Source: an uncultured Collinsella sp. (lineage in GTDB: Bacteria > Actinomycetota > Coriobacteriia > Coriobacteriales > Coriobacteriaceae). From it: DNA of 11,961 nucleotides. The translations under genes and the position numbers were made by a program. The stretch covers positions 1 through 11,961 of the forward strand of contig CAJMBB010000054.1 of NCBI GenBank assembly GCA_905211615.1. The letters run 5' to 3'. The notes under the pieces were generated by a model. It was not told the origin of the DNA and did no database searches. It worked only from the letters and a program-made list of their open reading frames with translations. The first letter of the stretch is position 1. Each line of letters begins with the position of its first letter. This document shows positions 1-6,408 of the stretch, piece after piece.

Positions 1-26
1 GGGTTGTCATGGATTTGCTTTCGCAT
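1..26 (-). CDS. 5' end of a paralogous surface-protein gene (partial)
   Basis: Only the first eight codons (MRKQIHDN) fall inside the window; the gene continues off the left edge. Its start, Shine-Dalgarno AAGGAGG (complement of 32-38, 5 nt before the ATG) and coding bases are identical to those of the surface-protein gene that starts at 1717. It lies 56 bp downstream of that gene's stop in the same direction, so the two are probably tandem paralogues and may be co-transcribed. By analogy it should encode another exported wall-anchored protein, but nothing beyond the first residues can be seen. Confidence 0.75.
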
Positions 27-50
27 ATGAGCCTCCTTGTCGTAAGGGGT
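1..50. repeat. Exact 50-bp direct repeat, copy 1
   Basis: Bases 1-50 are identical to 1692-1741. The shared block holds the first codons, start codon, ribosome-binding site and 5' leader of two tandem genes. The next about 23 bases upstream (51-73 against 1742-1764) still match at scattered positions. The true repeat may extend further left, outside the window. Confidence 0.97.
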
Positions 51-82
51 ACCTCCGCTGTTTTATGTTGCAGAAGCTTGCG

Positions 83-1717
83 CTAGCGGTCGCGGCGCTT
101 GGACGCGACGAAGCCGGCGCCGATGACGGACGCACCGGCGATGCCGAGGGCGGCCGCCGCCGTCGCGGCGTTGTCGCCTGTGGCAGCCAGAACACCGGAA
201 GCGTTTTTGGCGCCGGCGGCAGTCTTGGTCGTAACGGTCTTGGTGACCGCCGTGGTGGTCTTTACGTCCTTGTCTACGGGCTTGAGGCCAGGCTTCTGCT
301 CGGGATTGGGCATAGGATCGGGATCGGGCTCCGGTATCGGCTCGGGCTCCGGTGTCGGCTCCGGCTCCTGCCCGTCTCCAAAATCAATCACTACATCATG
401 GGCGACCTCGGCAGAACCGACGATATCCGTAATAGCAGACGAACCGGCAACACCGACGACCTGCCCGTTCTGGGAGCTCGGCCATTTCCCCGTATCAACA
501 ACCTTTTTCACATCGCGCACGGCACCATCCGTCGGAGTCGTAATCATCGCGCGCCCGTGCAAATTGTTCACGCTCAAATCAATCCTCGCGGCACGGAACA
601 GCGTCGCAGTCGCGTCGTTGCAGTTGATCGCATAGATTCCCGCAGTCGCGCCCGAAGCCTCAATCTTCGATTTGCGAATCTTGATACGAGGCGTTTCCGA
701 CCCGGTGTTTGCCTCTGCCATGATTCCAAAACTTTGATTGCGGACGGCATCGATGCCGTTTGCAGAAGACAGGCTTCGAGACGTAAGATTCGACTCCTCG
801 ACAAGCATCCACACCGCACCGCTTTGCGAACGCGCGCTGATGCCCGCCGAGAGCGAAGCCGCACTGCCGGCGGAAAGCGCGACATCGGCTCCGTTGACGA
901 TTTTCATGAGGGTATTCTTTTTGATACCGACCGTATTGATGCACACGGAAACCTGCCAGGCATCGGCTGTCTTGATCGACAGGTTGGCGGCATCGATCGT
1001 GACGTCGCCCCCGTGCACGGAGACATAATCCGGTTCTTCCTGCTCGCTTTCCTGAGCAGCGTGTCTACTGGGAAGGTTATCGGCAAAGATACCGTAGGTG
1101 CCCACCGTTGGACGCCAAGATCCTTCCGCCGATTTTGCCTCGATTTTGACATCGGCGCCCTTATCGATCGTCACGCTGCCGGCCGTCGCGCGAATGCCCG
1201 TCGCACTGTTCACTGCGCCCGAAGCCGTCACGTTGACATTGGCGCCGCTGATGGTCACATCGCCACCCGCATTGCCGTCGCCTTCCGCCGCAATCACATC
1301 GGTCTGAGCCGTCGCATTAAGGGTGCCATCGCCGGTAATGGCAAGGTTGCCGTTCTTGACAGCAATGGCGCTCTGCCCGGCGTCGGCCGTGACGGTGTTG
1401 GTGCCCGTCACGCCGATGGTGAGGTTACCCTTGGCGCCGATGGAGCCGCCGACGTAGCCGTTGAGCTTCATGTCGTCGGCGCCGTCCCAGGACCACGTTC
1501 CGGCCTCGTCGCCGGCAACCGCGCCCTTGTTGTACTGCGTGCCGCCGACGTTGACCCAGTCGGCGGCGAGCGCCACGCTCGGTAGCAGCAGCTGGCCGGC
1601 CATGAGCACGCAAACCCCCGCGCAGGCAAGCTTGGCGCCCACGCGACGCCACGTTCCGTGGGAGAGCGCGCACGCGCGGCCGTGGTCGATTGGGTTGTCA
1701 TGGATTTGCTTTCGCAT
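83..1717 (-). CDS. LAATG-anchored beta-solenoid cell-surface protein
   Basis: The product is 544 aa, exported and probably attached to the cell wall. An N-terminal signal peptide has a long basic n-region (about 1-30), a hydrophobic core (about 31-48) and a likely cut at ALA/ADW near residue 51. Residues about 90-440 are low-complexity repeats of the type G-x-L-x-I-x-G-x-G-x-L-x-A-T and G-D-V-T-I, as in right-handed beta-helix or 'carbohydrate-binding domain' surface proteins. A Pro-Glu/Asp spacer (about 451-480) and a Thr/Lys-rich stretch lead to LAATG (510-514), a hydrophobic helix and a KRRDR tail, which together form a class E-like sortase signal. The start at 1717 is chosen because AAGGAGG lies 5 nt upstream; the frame stays open to 1870 but without such a site. 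The ligand is unknown; adhesion or glycan binding is inference. Confidence 0.85.
   Translation of the reverse strand: MRKQIHDNPIDHGRACALSHGTWRRVGAKLACAGVCVLMAGQLLLPSVALAADWVNVGGTQYNKGAVAGDEAGTWSWDGADDMKLNGYVGGSIGAKGNLTIGVTGTNTVTADAGQSAIAVKNGNLAITGDGTLNATAQTDVIAAEGDGNAGGDVTISGANVNVTASGAVNSATGIRATAGSVTIDKGADVKIEAKSAEGSWRPTVGTYGIFADNLPSRHAAQESEQEEPDYVSVHGGDVTIDAANLSIKTADAWQVSVCINTVGIKKNTLMKIVNGADVALSAGSAASLSAGISARSQSGAVWMLVEESNLTSRSLSSANGIDAVRNQSFGIMAEANTGSETPRIKIRKSKIEASGATAGIYAINCNDATATLFRAARIDLSVNNLHGRAMITTPTDGAVRDVKKVVDTGKWPSSQNGQVVGVAGSSAITDIVGSAEVAHDVVIDFGDGQEPEPTPEPEPIPEPDPDPMPNPEQKPGLKPVDKDVKTTTAVTKTVTTKTAAGAKNASGVLAATGDNAATAAAALGIAGASVIGAGFVASKRRDR
312..372 (-). repeat. In-gene hexamer-type repeat coding the Pro-rich wall spacer
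   Basis: The plus strand is made of short ggatcg / ggctcc / ggttcg-like units. On the coding strand they read as alternating Pro with Glu, Asp, Thr, Ile or Met. The tract codes the spacer that would carry the solenoid through the cell wall. Such tracts can change length by slippage. Confidence 0.6.
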
Positions 1718-1741
1718 ATGAGCCTCCTTGTCGTAAGGGGT
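1692..1741. repeat. Exact 50-bp direct repeat, copy 2
   Basis: This is the second copy of the block at 1-50. It covers the 5' leader, the Shine-Dalgarno (complement of 1723-1729) and codons 1-8 of the surface-protein gene. Confidence 0.97.
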
Positions 1742-1747
1742 GCTTCT

Positions 1748-1762
1748 GTAACACCATGTTAC
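1748..1762. promoter_or_regulatory. Perfect dyad in the divergent gap (possible operator)
   Basis: GTAACA-CCA-TGTTAC is a perfect 6+3+6 inverted repeat. It lies 30 bp upstream of the surface-protein start and 35 bp before the first ATG of the LuxR-type gene. It could be a regulator site or a small leader hairpin. The 51-73 copy of the leader keeps only part of it. No convincing -35/-10 pair was found here. Confidence 0.35.
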
Positions 1763-1796
1763 GGGAAGATATCCGGATCCCGGGGCACAAATTCTC

Positions 1797-2708
1797 ATGT
1801 GGCGCACCTGCCAGCGCAAAAGGCAACGAGCATGCGATTGCCAAGCGCCCCCCGAAAGGCCTGCCATCAATCCCTTTGTTGAGCCCTCTCATGCCCTCGC
1901 CAAGCAGGCATGTTGGGGTATCGCGCTCGTCATGATTCTTGCCTGCCTGTTCTCGACCCTCGACAACGTGGTCACACTCTCCAACGCCCACGGCACCATT
2001 GCCGTGCAAACCTGGCCGCGCCTCTTTTTGGCGGCGAGCGGCCTTGCCGCCGGTCTTATTTTTGATCTTGCCGAGCACCGTTACATGGGACTTGTCATGT
2101 TCGGCATCGCCGTGCTCTCGACCATTTCCATCCTAGCCGTGGAGGCCGGGGCCGATCCCAACCTGGGCCTTGTCGTCTTTTACCTGAGCTCGGGCTTTTT
2201 TGTCACGTTCTTTACCGCCACCTTTACGCAGCTGGCACCGCGCATGCGCGCGCCCGCCTTATGGGCCGGCATGGGTCGCGCTGCCAACAACGTATGCGCG
2301 TTCACCACATCGGGTATCTCGCTGGCGCTCGTGACCTCGGACAATGTTGCTCTCATCATGATCGGTGCGCTCGTTTTGCTCGTCGCCGCCTGCGCGACAT
2401 TCGTGGCAGCCGGCTTGTTCCGCCTACCCCAAACCGAGCAGGAGCGCGAGCGCGAGCAGCTGGCAGAAGAAGCACTCGCCGCGCCGAGTATCGAAGAGCA
2501 GCGCCAGACCTTCATCGACAACCACGCTCTCACCCCGCGCGAAGTCGACGTGCTCATAGCCGTGACCCAGGATGAACGCCCGCTCAAGCAGGTTGCCGAG
2601 GAACTCGGTATCTCGATGCGCATGGTACAGCGCCACCTGAGCTCTATCTACCAAAAGACCGACACGCAAACGCGCGCCGGTCTCACCAAAGCCTTCCCCT
2701 CGGCCTAA
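1797..2708 (+). CDS. Membrane-anchored LuxR-type transcriptional regulator, apparently N-terminally shortened
   Basis: The 303-aa frame has six predicted membrane helices (about 40-59, 73-92, 96-117, 124-148, 154-178, 184-208), a charged Glu/Arg linker (about 212-236) and a C-terminal LuxR/GerE helix-turn-helix (about 243-303; TPREVDVL, then VAEELGISMRMVQRHLSSIYQK). Coriobacteriia carry many regulators with an MFS-like 10-12 helix region fused to this domain, usually about 450-500 aa. Only about the second half of the membrane region is present here. The frame is closed by TAA at 1749-1751, and neither ATG 1797 nor ATG 1932 has a good Shine-Dalgarno. The first about 38 residues (Cys/Arg-rich) look non-native. 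It may be a decayed 5'-deleted gene or a genuinely short form. It diverges from the surface-protein gene, so local control is possible but unproven. Confidence 0.7.
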   Translation: MWRTCQRKRQRACDCQAPPERPAINPFVEPSHALAKQACWGIALVMILACLFSTLDNVVTLSNAHGTIAVQTWPRLFLAASGLAAGLIFDLAEHRYMGLVMFGIAVLSTISILAVEAGADPNLGLVVFYLSSGFFVTFFTATFTQLAPRMRAPALWAGMGRAANNVCAFTTSGISLALVTSDNVALIMIGALVLLVAACATFVAAGLFRLPQTEQEREREQLAEEALAAPSIEEQRQTFIDNHALTPREVDVLIAVTQDERPLKQVAEELGISMRMVQRHLSSIYQKTDTQTRAGLTKAFPSA

Positions 2709-2752
2709 AACAAAAACCACCACAAAGGTGCCTGTCCCCTTTGTGGTGGTTT
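2709..2752 (-). terminator. Palindromic terminator-like repeat, copy A1
   Basis: A perfect 15-bp stem (2714-2728 with 2738-2752) encloses a 9-nt loop. Read on the minus strand the stem is followed by TTTTTGTTTT, a good U-tract, so it should stop transcripts from the AAA ATPase gene. On the plus strand, after the LuxR gene, the U-tract is poor. The conserved block begins at 2703 and includes the TAA stop of the LuxR gene. A near-identical copy lies at 4141-4193. Confidence 0.8.
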
Positions 2753-2781
2753 GAGCGGAGCAGAAGGTCACTCTGCCAGCT

Positions 2782-2840
2782 TGTCTCAGTCTGTAACAGA
2801 TAGGCCCCTATAAGCAGGCTTATTGTTACAGATCGAGACA
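2782..2840. repeat. Long imperfect inverted repeat between convergent genes
   Basis: Left arm 2782-2805 and right arm 2818-2840 pair over about 23 positions with a two-base mismatch and one bulge. The left arm itself contains the small palindrome TCTGT-A-ACAGA (2790-2800). No T-run follows on either strand, so it is not a standard terminator. It lies in the 3' region of the ATPase transcript, before terminator A1. Function unknown. Confidence 0.6.
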
Positions 2841-2879
2841 GTAAAGGAACACGAAGCGATCTTTCGCAGCAACGACCCT

Positions 2880-3995
2880 CTAGTAAAGCGATGCGACATA
2901 TCGGCCGAAGCCTGGCAATGCAAACTCAAAACGTCCTTGTAGAGGCTCTTCAATTACCCCAGCCTCTACCAGACGCTTTTTATACGTTGAAATCGAACCG
3001 GAACTCTTCTTAAGCCTCGCTGCCAGCTCTTGCCTGGTCGTCGTCCCAACCGGATTCATTGCACGAAGAAAATACAGGTCCCCTCGTGAAAGTTCCGCCG
3101 CTGTTGAAGCGAAAACTCGCGATTCCAGCTCCTCTTGCGCAAGTTTCGCGCCTCGTTCGACATCCTCAATAGAAACCTCGGAGGCTTGGCGCGAAGCATT
3201 CCATGCCCGATACCCCACCAACTGGAACATAAATGGAAAACCATCGATCGCCTTGGCAGCGAGGTCGATCGCCTCATCAGAAATCGTCTTGCCGCCGTCC
3301 TCAATCGTTAGTCGAAACGCTTCTTTTACCTCAGTCGGTGAAATTGATCCCAGCGAATGTTGAGCCGCGCGACGAAGAAACGATGTCGATTTCCCCGTCA
3401 GCAGCGCCAGCACGCGAAACGGCAGCCCCGCCATAAGCAAAGCTACCTTTTTATTCTCGCTTACAAAGTGCTGGTAGGTAGTAACAAGCTCCGTCATTTG
3501 CGCAAATGATGCATCCACTTCGTCAACGGCGATAAGCACCCCGGTGTCAATCGCTTCAAGCTGAGCAAACAAAGCGTTCATCTTAGTACGCCAGTTAGCG
3601 CCCTCAAATTCAACATCGATGTTTTCCCAGCTCATGCTTCCTACGGGGGCAATGCCGACACTGTTCACACGCCTAGAAGCGGGCTTTTCGATCAGATGGG
3701 CGGCTGATTCGTTGAGGCGCTGCAAAATGTCTTCGAGCATCCCCTCCGAGGCCGTCACATTCGCTGTAATCCAGCCCTCTTGCTGGGCGCGGTACGACAG
3801 ATATGCCAAAAGCGCCGTTTTACCTGTACCACGCGCACCATAGAAAACCGAGCAAAGATTGGGATCGGAGTCGTCATTTTCAAACGCCAGCACCATATCA
3901 TCGATGATTTGCTCACGGCCGGCCATATACGCCGGTACACGTCCGAACATCGGCGTGAATGGATTTGCCTGCCTGTACGCCGTCGGTACCGCCAT
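2880..3995 (-). CDS. Stand-alone AAA ATPase with C-terminal winged helix
   Basis: The product is 371 aa and resembles the AAA_16/Cdc6-like 'ATP-binding protein' group. Visible motifs are Walker A GARGTGKT (53-60), Walker B VLIAVDEVD (153-161) and a sensor-1-like LLMAGLP (187-192). A helical lid region follows, with DGFPFMFQLVGYRAW (251-265). The C-terminus (about 300-371) resembles a winged helix-turn-helix (TTTRQELAARLKKSSGSISTYKKRLVEAGVIEE), so DNA binding is plausible. ATG 3995 is preferred because GGGAGG lies 4 nt upstream; an extended frame to 4031 would need TTG. There is no operon partner. The gene is bracketed by copies of one palindromic terminator and preceded by phased iterons, so it may be an autonomous or mobile module. 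Its biological role is not known; a defence or repeat-maintenance role is speculation. Confidence 0.85.
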   Translation of the reverse strand: MAVPTAYRQANPFTPMFGRVPAYMAGREQIIDDMVLAFENDDSDPNLCSVFYGARGTGKTALLAYLSYRAQQEGWITANVTASEGMLEDILQRLNESAAHLIEKPASRRVNSVGIAPVGSMSWENIDVEFEGANWRTKMNALFAQLEAIDTGVLIAVDEVDASFAQMTELVTTYQHFVSENKKVALLMAGLPFRVLALLTGKSTSFLRRAAQHSLGSISPTEVKEAFRLTIEDGGKTISDEAIDLAAKAIDGFPFMFQLVGYRAWNASRQASEVSIEDVERGAKLAQEELESRVFASTAAELSRGDLYFLRAMNPVGTTTRQELAARLKKSSGSISTYKKRLVEAGVIEEPLQGRFEFALPGFGRYVASLY

Positions 3996-4053
3996 AAAGC
4001 CTCCCTTGAACTCATCCTTGAACTCATACAACTTAATTATGCCCCTACAATCT

Positions 4054-4105
4054 TTAAGTATTTTGAGTATCTTTGATTTTTTTGAGCATCCTTGAGTTCT
4101 TTGAG
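4054..4105. promoter_or_regulatory. Six phased TTGAG iterons upstream of the AAA ATPase gene
   Basis: On the plus strand TTGAG or a close variant starts at 4054 (TTAAG), 4063, 4073 (TTGAT), 4082, 4092 and 4101. Spacings are 9, 10, 9, 10 and 9, close to one DNA helical turn. The array lies 59-110 bp upstream of the ATPase start, in its promoter region. It looks like a cooperative operator or iteron-type binding site. The alternating 9/10 spacing rules out a codon-based repeat. Confidence 0.6.
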
Positions 4106-4143
4106 CGATCGGCCCCCGGCAGAACCAGTTGACTTTCTCTGCC

Positions 4144-4193
4144 TAAAACAAAAACCACCACAAAGGTGCCTGTGTCCCCTTTGTGGTGGTTTT
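4144..4193 (-). terminator. Palindromic terminator-like repeat, copy A2
   Basis: A perfect 16-bp stem (4151-4166 with 4178-4193) has an 11-nt loop. On the minus strand it is followed by TTTTTGTTTT, and it begins 6 bp after the stop of the kinase-like gene, so it is that gene's intrinsic terminator. It matches A1 from GCCTAAAAC onward, except for two extra loop bases (GT). Confidence 0.88.
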
Positions 4194-4199
4194 GGTCGG

Positions 4200-4823
4200 T
4201 TAGCCTTCGAACTGCGCTACTTTGTAGCGGTAGGCAGCGGCGATAACGTCTTTGCAACCCTCGCGGCCCAGCTTGGCGCGGTTGACGACGATATCTTTAC
4301 CGCTCGTCATCTTCCACTTTCCGGCGCTATAGCGCTTATAGAACGCCTCGCGCGCCTTCTGCTGCTGTTTGACCAGCTTGGCGCCCTTCTTTTTGTTAAG
4401 GCCACGCTTTTTGCGCACAATCTCGACGCGGTCCTCAAAGGGGGCTGTCACCAACACGGCAATGTGGTTGGGGTTGTTACGCAGCAGATAATCGGACAGA
4501 CGGCCTTCGATAATGCAGCTCTCGGTCTCGCCCAGATCCAAAATCACTTGGCTCATCTTTTGGAACAACTTGTCCGAGTACGAACGCGCATCGTAGCGGT
4601 CGGGCAGAAACGCCATGTTCTCCACGGCCAGGCGCTCGTCGTAGGCAGCCATCTTGTCGAGCGACTCGCCCGCGCGCAGCGACGCACGCACCAGCAGCTC
4701 GTTATCGTACAGCGGAATCCCCAGCTCATCGGCAAGGATACGGCCAATCTCGTGGCCCTCGGCACCAAAGTCGCGCGCGATAGTAATGACCACAGGATTC
4801 TTCTTATTCTCCAGATCGCTCAT
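4200..4823 (-). CDS. Cytidylate kinase-like family protein
   Basis: The product is 207 aa, the usual size of the cytidylate-kinase-like family (PF13189 type). The N-terminal ITIARDFGAEGHEIGRILADELG (13-35) corresponds to the family's ISREFGSGGREIG nucleotide-binding loop. CIIEGRLSDYLL (103-114) and VTAPFEDRVE (125-134) match its core strands. A Lys-rich lid (138-157) and FYKRYSAGKWKM (161-172) resemble the conserved tyrosine/lysine segment near the end. ATG 4823 has AAAGGA 6 nt upstream. A 6+5+6 dyad (4846-4862) lies just upstream. The gene appears monocistronic, ending at terminator A2. The substrate is uncertain: the family is related to CMP kinase but usually coexists with true Cmk, so dCMP/CMP kinase activity should not be assumed. 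Confidence 0.85.
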   Translation of the reverse strand: MSDLENKKNPVVITIARDFGAEGHEIGRILADELGIPLYDNELLVRASLRAGESLDKMAAYDERLAVENMAFLPDRYDARSYSDKLFQKMSQVILDLGETESCIIEGRLSDYLLRNNPNHIAVLVTAPFEDRVEIVRKKRGLNKKKGAKLVKQQQKAREAFYKRYSAGKWKMTSGKDIVVNRAKLGREGCKDVIAAAYRYKVAQFEG

Positions 4824-4897
4824 CGCGATTCCTTTCTAACAAATGAGAAATAGGCGATTTCTGATTCCCATTCTGTCACTTACGACCGTCCTGGTTT

Positions 4898-4985
4898 CCC
4901 AAGTGCGGCAGATTGCCCCGAAAGAGGAGCACCGCGTACTAAATGTACGCAAGCGACGATTGAGGGGCAAGGTGCCGTGCTTGGG
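4898..4985. repeat. 88-bp nested palindromic element
   Basis: Arms 4898-4919 and 4964-4985 are 22 nt inverted copies with four mismatches. Inside is a second perfect hairpin, GCGTAC-TAAAT-GTACGC (4934-4950). It begins 10 bp beyond the stop of the last permease gene and would form a strong three-part structure at the 3' end of the ABC operon mRNA. There is no U-tract, so it may be a stabilising or processing structure or a dispersed repeat rather than a simple terminator. Confidence 0.65.
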
Positions 4986-4994
4986 GAAGCAGGA

Positions 4995-5633
4995 CTATGC
5001 GGCTACGATGCGGCGCTGATATGCCCTCACCAGCAGCGAGATGCCAAAGTTGAGCACAAAGTACATCGCAAACACCAGGCCGTAGAGCATAAGCACCTGC
5101 GACAGGTCAATCGCGTGGGCCATCACGACGTTTGCCGTGTACATGAGTTCGGCCACGTTAATGCCCGAAAGATACGAACTGTCCTTGATGACGGTCGTGC
5201 ACTGGCTAAACAGCGCCGGAATGATCGTCTTAAACGTCTGCGGCAGAATGATGTAGCGCATGGTGGCAAAGAAGCCAAAGCCCTGGCTCTGCGCCGCCTC
5301 AAACTGGCCGCGCGGAATCGAGTTGAGGCCGCCGCGCACAATCTCGGCCATAACAGCGCTGGTAAACAGCGTAAAGGCGATGGTCGAAATCACAATGTCC
5401 AAACCCTGCACCGTAAAGTAGATAAACAGGATCCACAGCAGGTTTGGCGTGCAGCGGAACAGCTCGATATAGGCGCTCACCAAAATACGGAACGGGCGGG
5501 GCGCATAGCTCTTAACGAGCGCCAGCACCGTGCCAAAGATGAGCGAGAAAAAGATCGACAGCGCCGAGATCTCGATCGTCTTAACAAAGCCGCCCCAAAT
5601 GTAGAGCAGGTTGGTCGCGTTGAAGATTTCCAT
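4995..5633 (-). CDS. Polar amino-acid ABC transporter permease (HisM/GlnP type), second permease
   Basis: The product is 212 aa with about five membrane helices, the standard size for a HisM/GlnP subunit. YIELFRCTPNLLWI (55-68) matches the family's E-x-FRGTP segment. EIVRGGLNSIPRGQFEAAQSQGFG (97-120) contains the EAA loop that contacts the ATPase. The ATG at 5633 starts 3 bp after the stop of the other permease gene (5637), so translation is probably coupled and the two subunits form a heterodimeric channel. It is the last gene of the operon. The transported amino acid cannot be read from the permease. Confidence 0.92.
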   Translation of the reverse strand: MEIFNATNLLYIWGGFVKTIEISALSIFFSLIFGTVLALVKSYAPRPFRILVSAYIELFRCTPNLLWILFIYFTVQGLDIVISTIAFTLFTSAVMAEIVRGGLNSIPRGQFEAAQSQGFGFFATMRYIILPQTFKTIIPALFSQCTTVIKDSSYLSGINVAELMYTANVVMAHAIDLSQVLMLYGLVFAMYFVLNFGISLLVRAYQRRIVAA

Positions 5634-5636
5634 GCG

Positions 5637-6383
5637 CTAGGCCTCCTCTACGTTGTCGAGCCCCAGCTCGGCCAGGCTCACGCCGCGCGGACGCTCCTTG
5701 GAGCGGCGCTCGAGCCACTGCACCAGCATGGCGAGCGGAAAGCAGATGATGAAGTACATAAGGCAGCAGACGATGTATCCCTGCAGGTAACCGTACAGAC
5801 TCACAAAGTTGTCGGAACGGTACATAAGGTCGCCGCCGGCCACGAGCGCCAGCACCGACGTGTTTTTGACCAGGTTGAGCGCCTGGTTACACAGCGGCGG
5901 CAGAATGATCTTGAACGTCTGGGGCAGCACGATGTACCAGTAGGCCTGCGCGCGAGTGAAGCCCTGGCTCTGGGCCGCCTCCATCTGACCGCGCGGAACC
6001 GCCTCGATACCAGTGCGGATGACCTCCGAAATGTAGGCCGCGTGATACAGGCCCACACCCAAGAAGCCCAGCACGAACGGCGCGATGCGCACCGGCTGGT
6101 CGGCACCGGTTATGGCCTGCAAAAACTGCGGACCGGCCATGTACATAAAGAGCACCTGTACGGGCAACGGGGTGTTCTGGTAAAACTCCACGTACACGCG
6201 GCTTATGGCGCGCAGCACGCGCGAACGGGTGGTAGAGAACACGCCCAGCAGTGTGCCCAGCACCAGCGACAGCAGCAGACCGGCAACGACCACCTGTAGC
6301 GTCACGCTAAAGCCCTCCCAGAAGGGCCCCATATTTTGAAATGTCGTCGACCAACGGTCGGCGTCAAATAATCCTTCGAGCAT
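5637..6383 (-). CDS. Polar amino-acid ABC transporter permease (HisM/GlnP type), first permease
   Basis: The product is 248 aa with about five membrane helices. EFYQNTPLPVQVLF (66-79) is the conserved E-x-x-x-x-TP segment and EAVPRGQMEAAQSQGF (127-142) the EAA loop. ATG 6383 is chosen over the frame's longer start (6452) because AAGGAAGG lies just upstream and the longer form would overlap the binding-protein gene by 44 bases. The C-terminus has a hydrophilic extension of about 25 residues (RRSKERPRGVSLAELGLDNVEEA) that the partner permease lacks. It sits 25 bp after the binding-protein gene and 3 bp before the second permease gene. Confidence 0.92.
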   Translation of the reverse strand: MLEGLFDADRWSTTFQNMGPFWEGFSVTLQVVVAGLLLSLVLGTLLGVFSTTRSRVLRAISRVYVEFYQNTPLPVQVLFMYMAGPQFLQAITGADQPVRIAPFVLGFLGVGLYHAAYISEVIRTGIEAVPRGQMEAAQSQGFTRAQAYWYIVLPQTFKIILPPLCNQALNLVKNTSVLALVAGGDLMYRSDNFVSLYGYLQGYIVCCLMYFIICFPLAMLVQWLERRSKERPRGVSLAELGLDNVEEA

Positions 6384-6408
6384 TTGATTCCTTCCTTGGA
6401 CGATGCGC

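Noticed and set aside
65..1585. 506-codon plus-strand frame opposite the surface-protein gene
   Set aside because: It is Arg/Gly/His-rich with no domain, signal or ribosome site. It is a by-product of GC-rich third positions opposite a real gene with signal peptide, repeats and sorting motif.
1718..1870. Longer N-terminus for the surface protein, starting at 1870
   Set aside because: The added residues are not signal-like and overlap the opposing gene. The ATG at 1717 has an ideal Shine-Dalgarno and is duplicated exactly at position 26.
2880..4031. Replication initiator (Cdc6/Orc-like) identity for the AAA ATPase
   Set aside because: The AAA plus winged-helix layout is similar, but the initiator-specific signature is not visible and there is no origin-like AT-rich unwinding element beyond the iterons.
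4054..4105. CRISPR-like array reading of the TTGAG repeats
   Set aside because: Units are only 5-6 bp at 9-10 bp spacing, with no spacer-sized unique segments and no cas genes.
4977..6299. 440-codon plus-strand frame across the permease genes
   Set aside because: The composition (His, Arg, Gln-rich) is typical of an antisense shadow; the minus strand here encodes two clear permeases.
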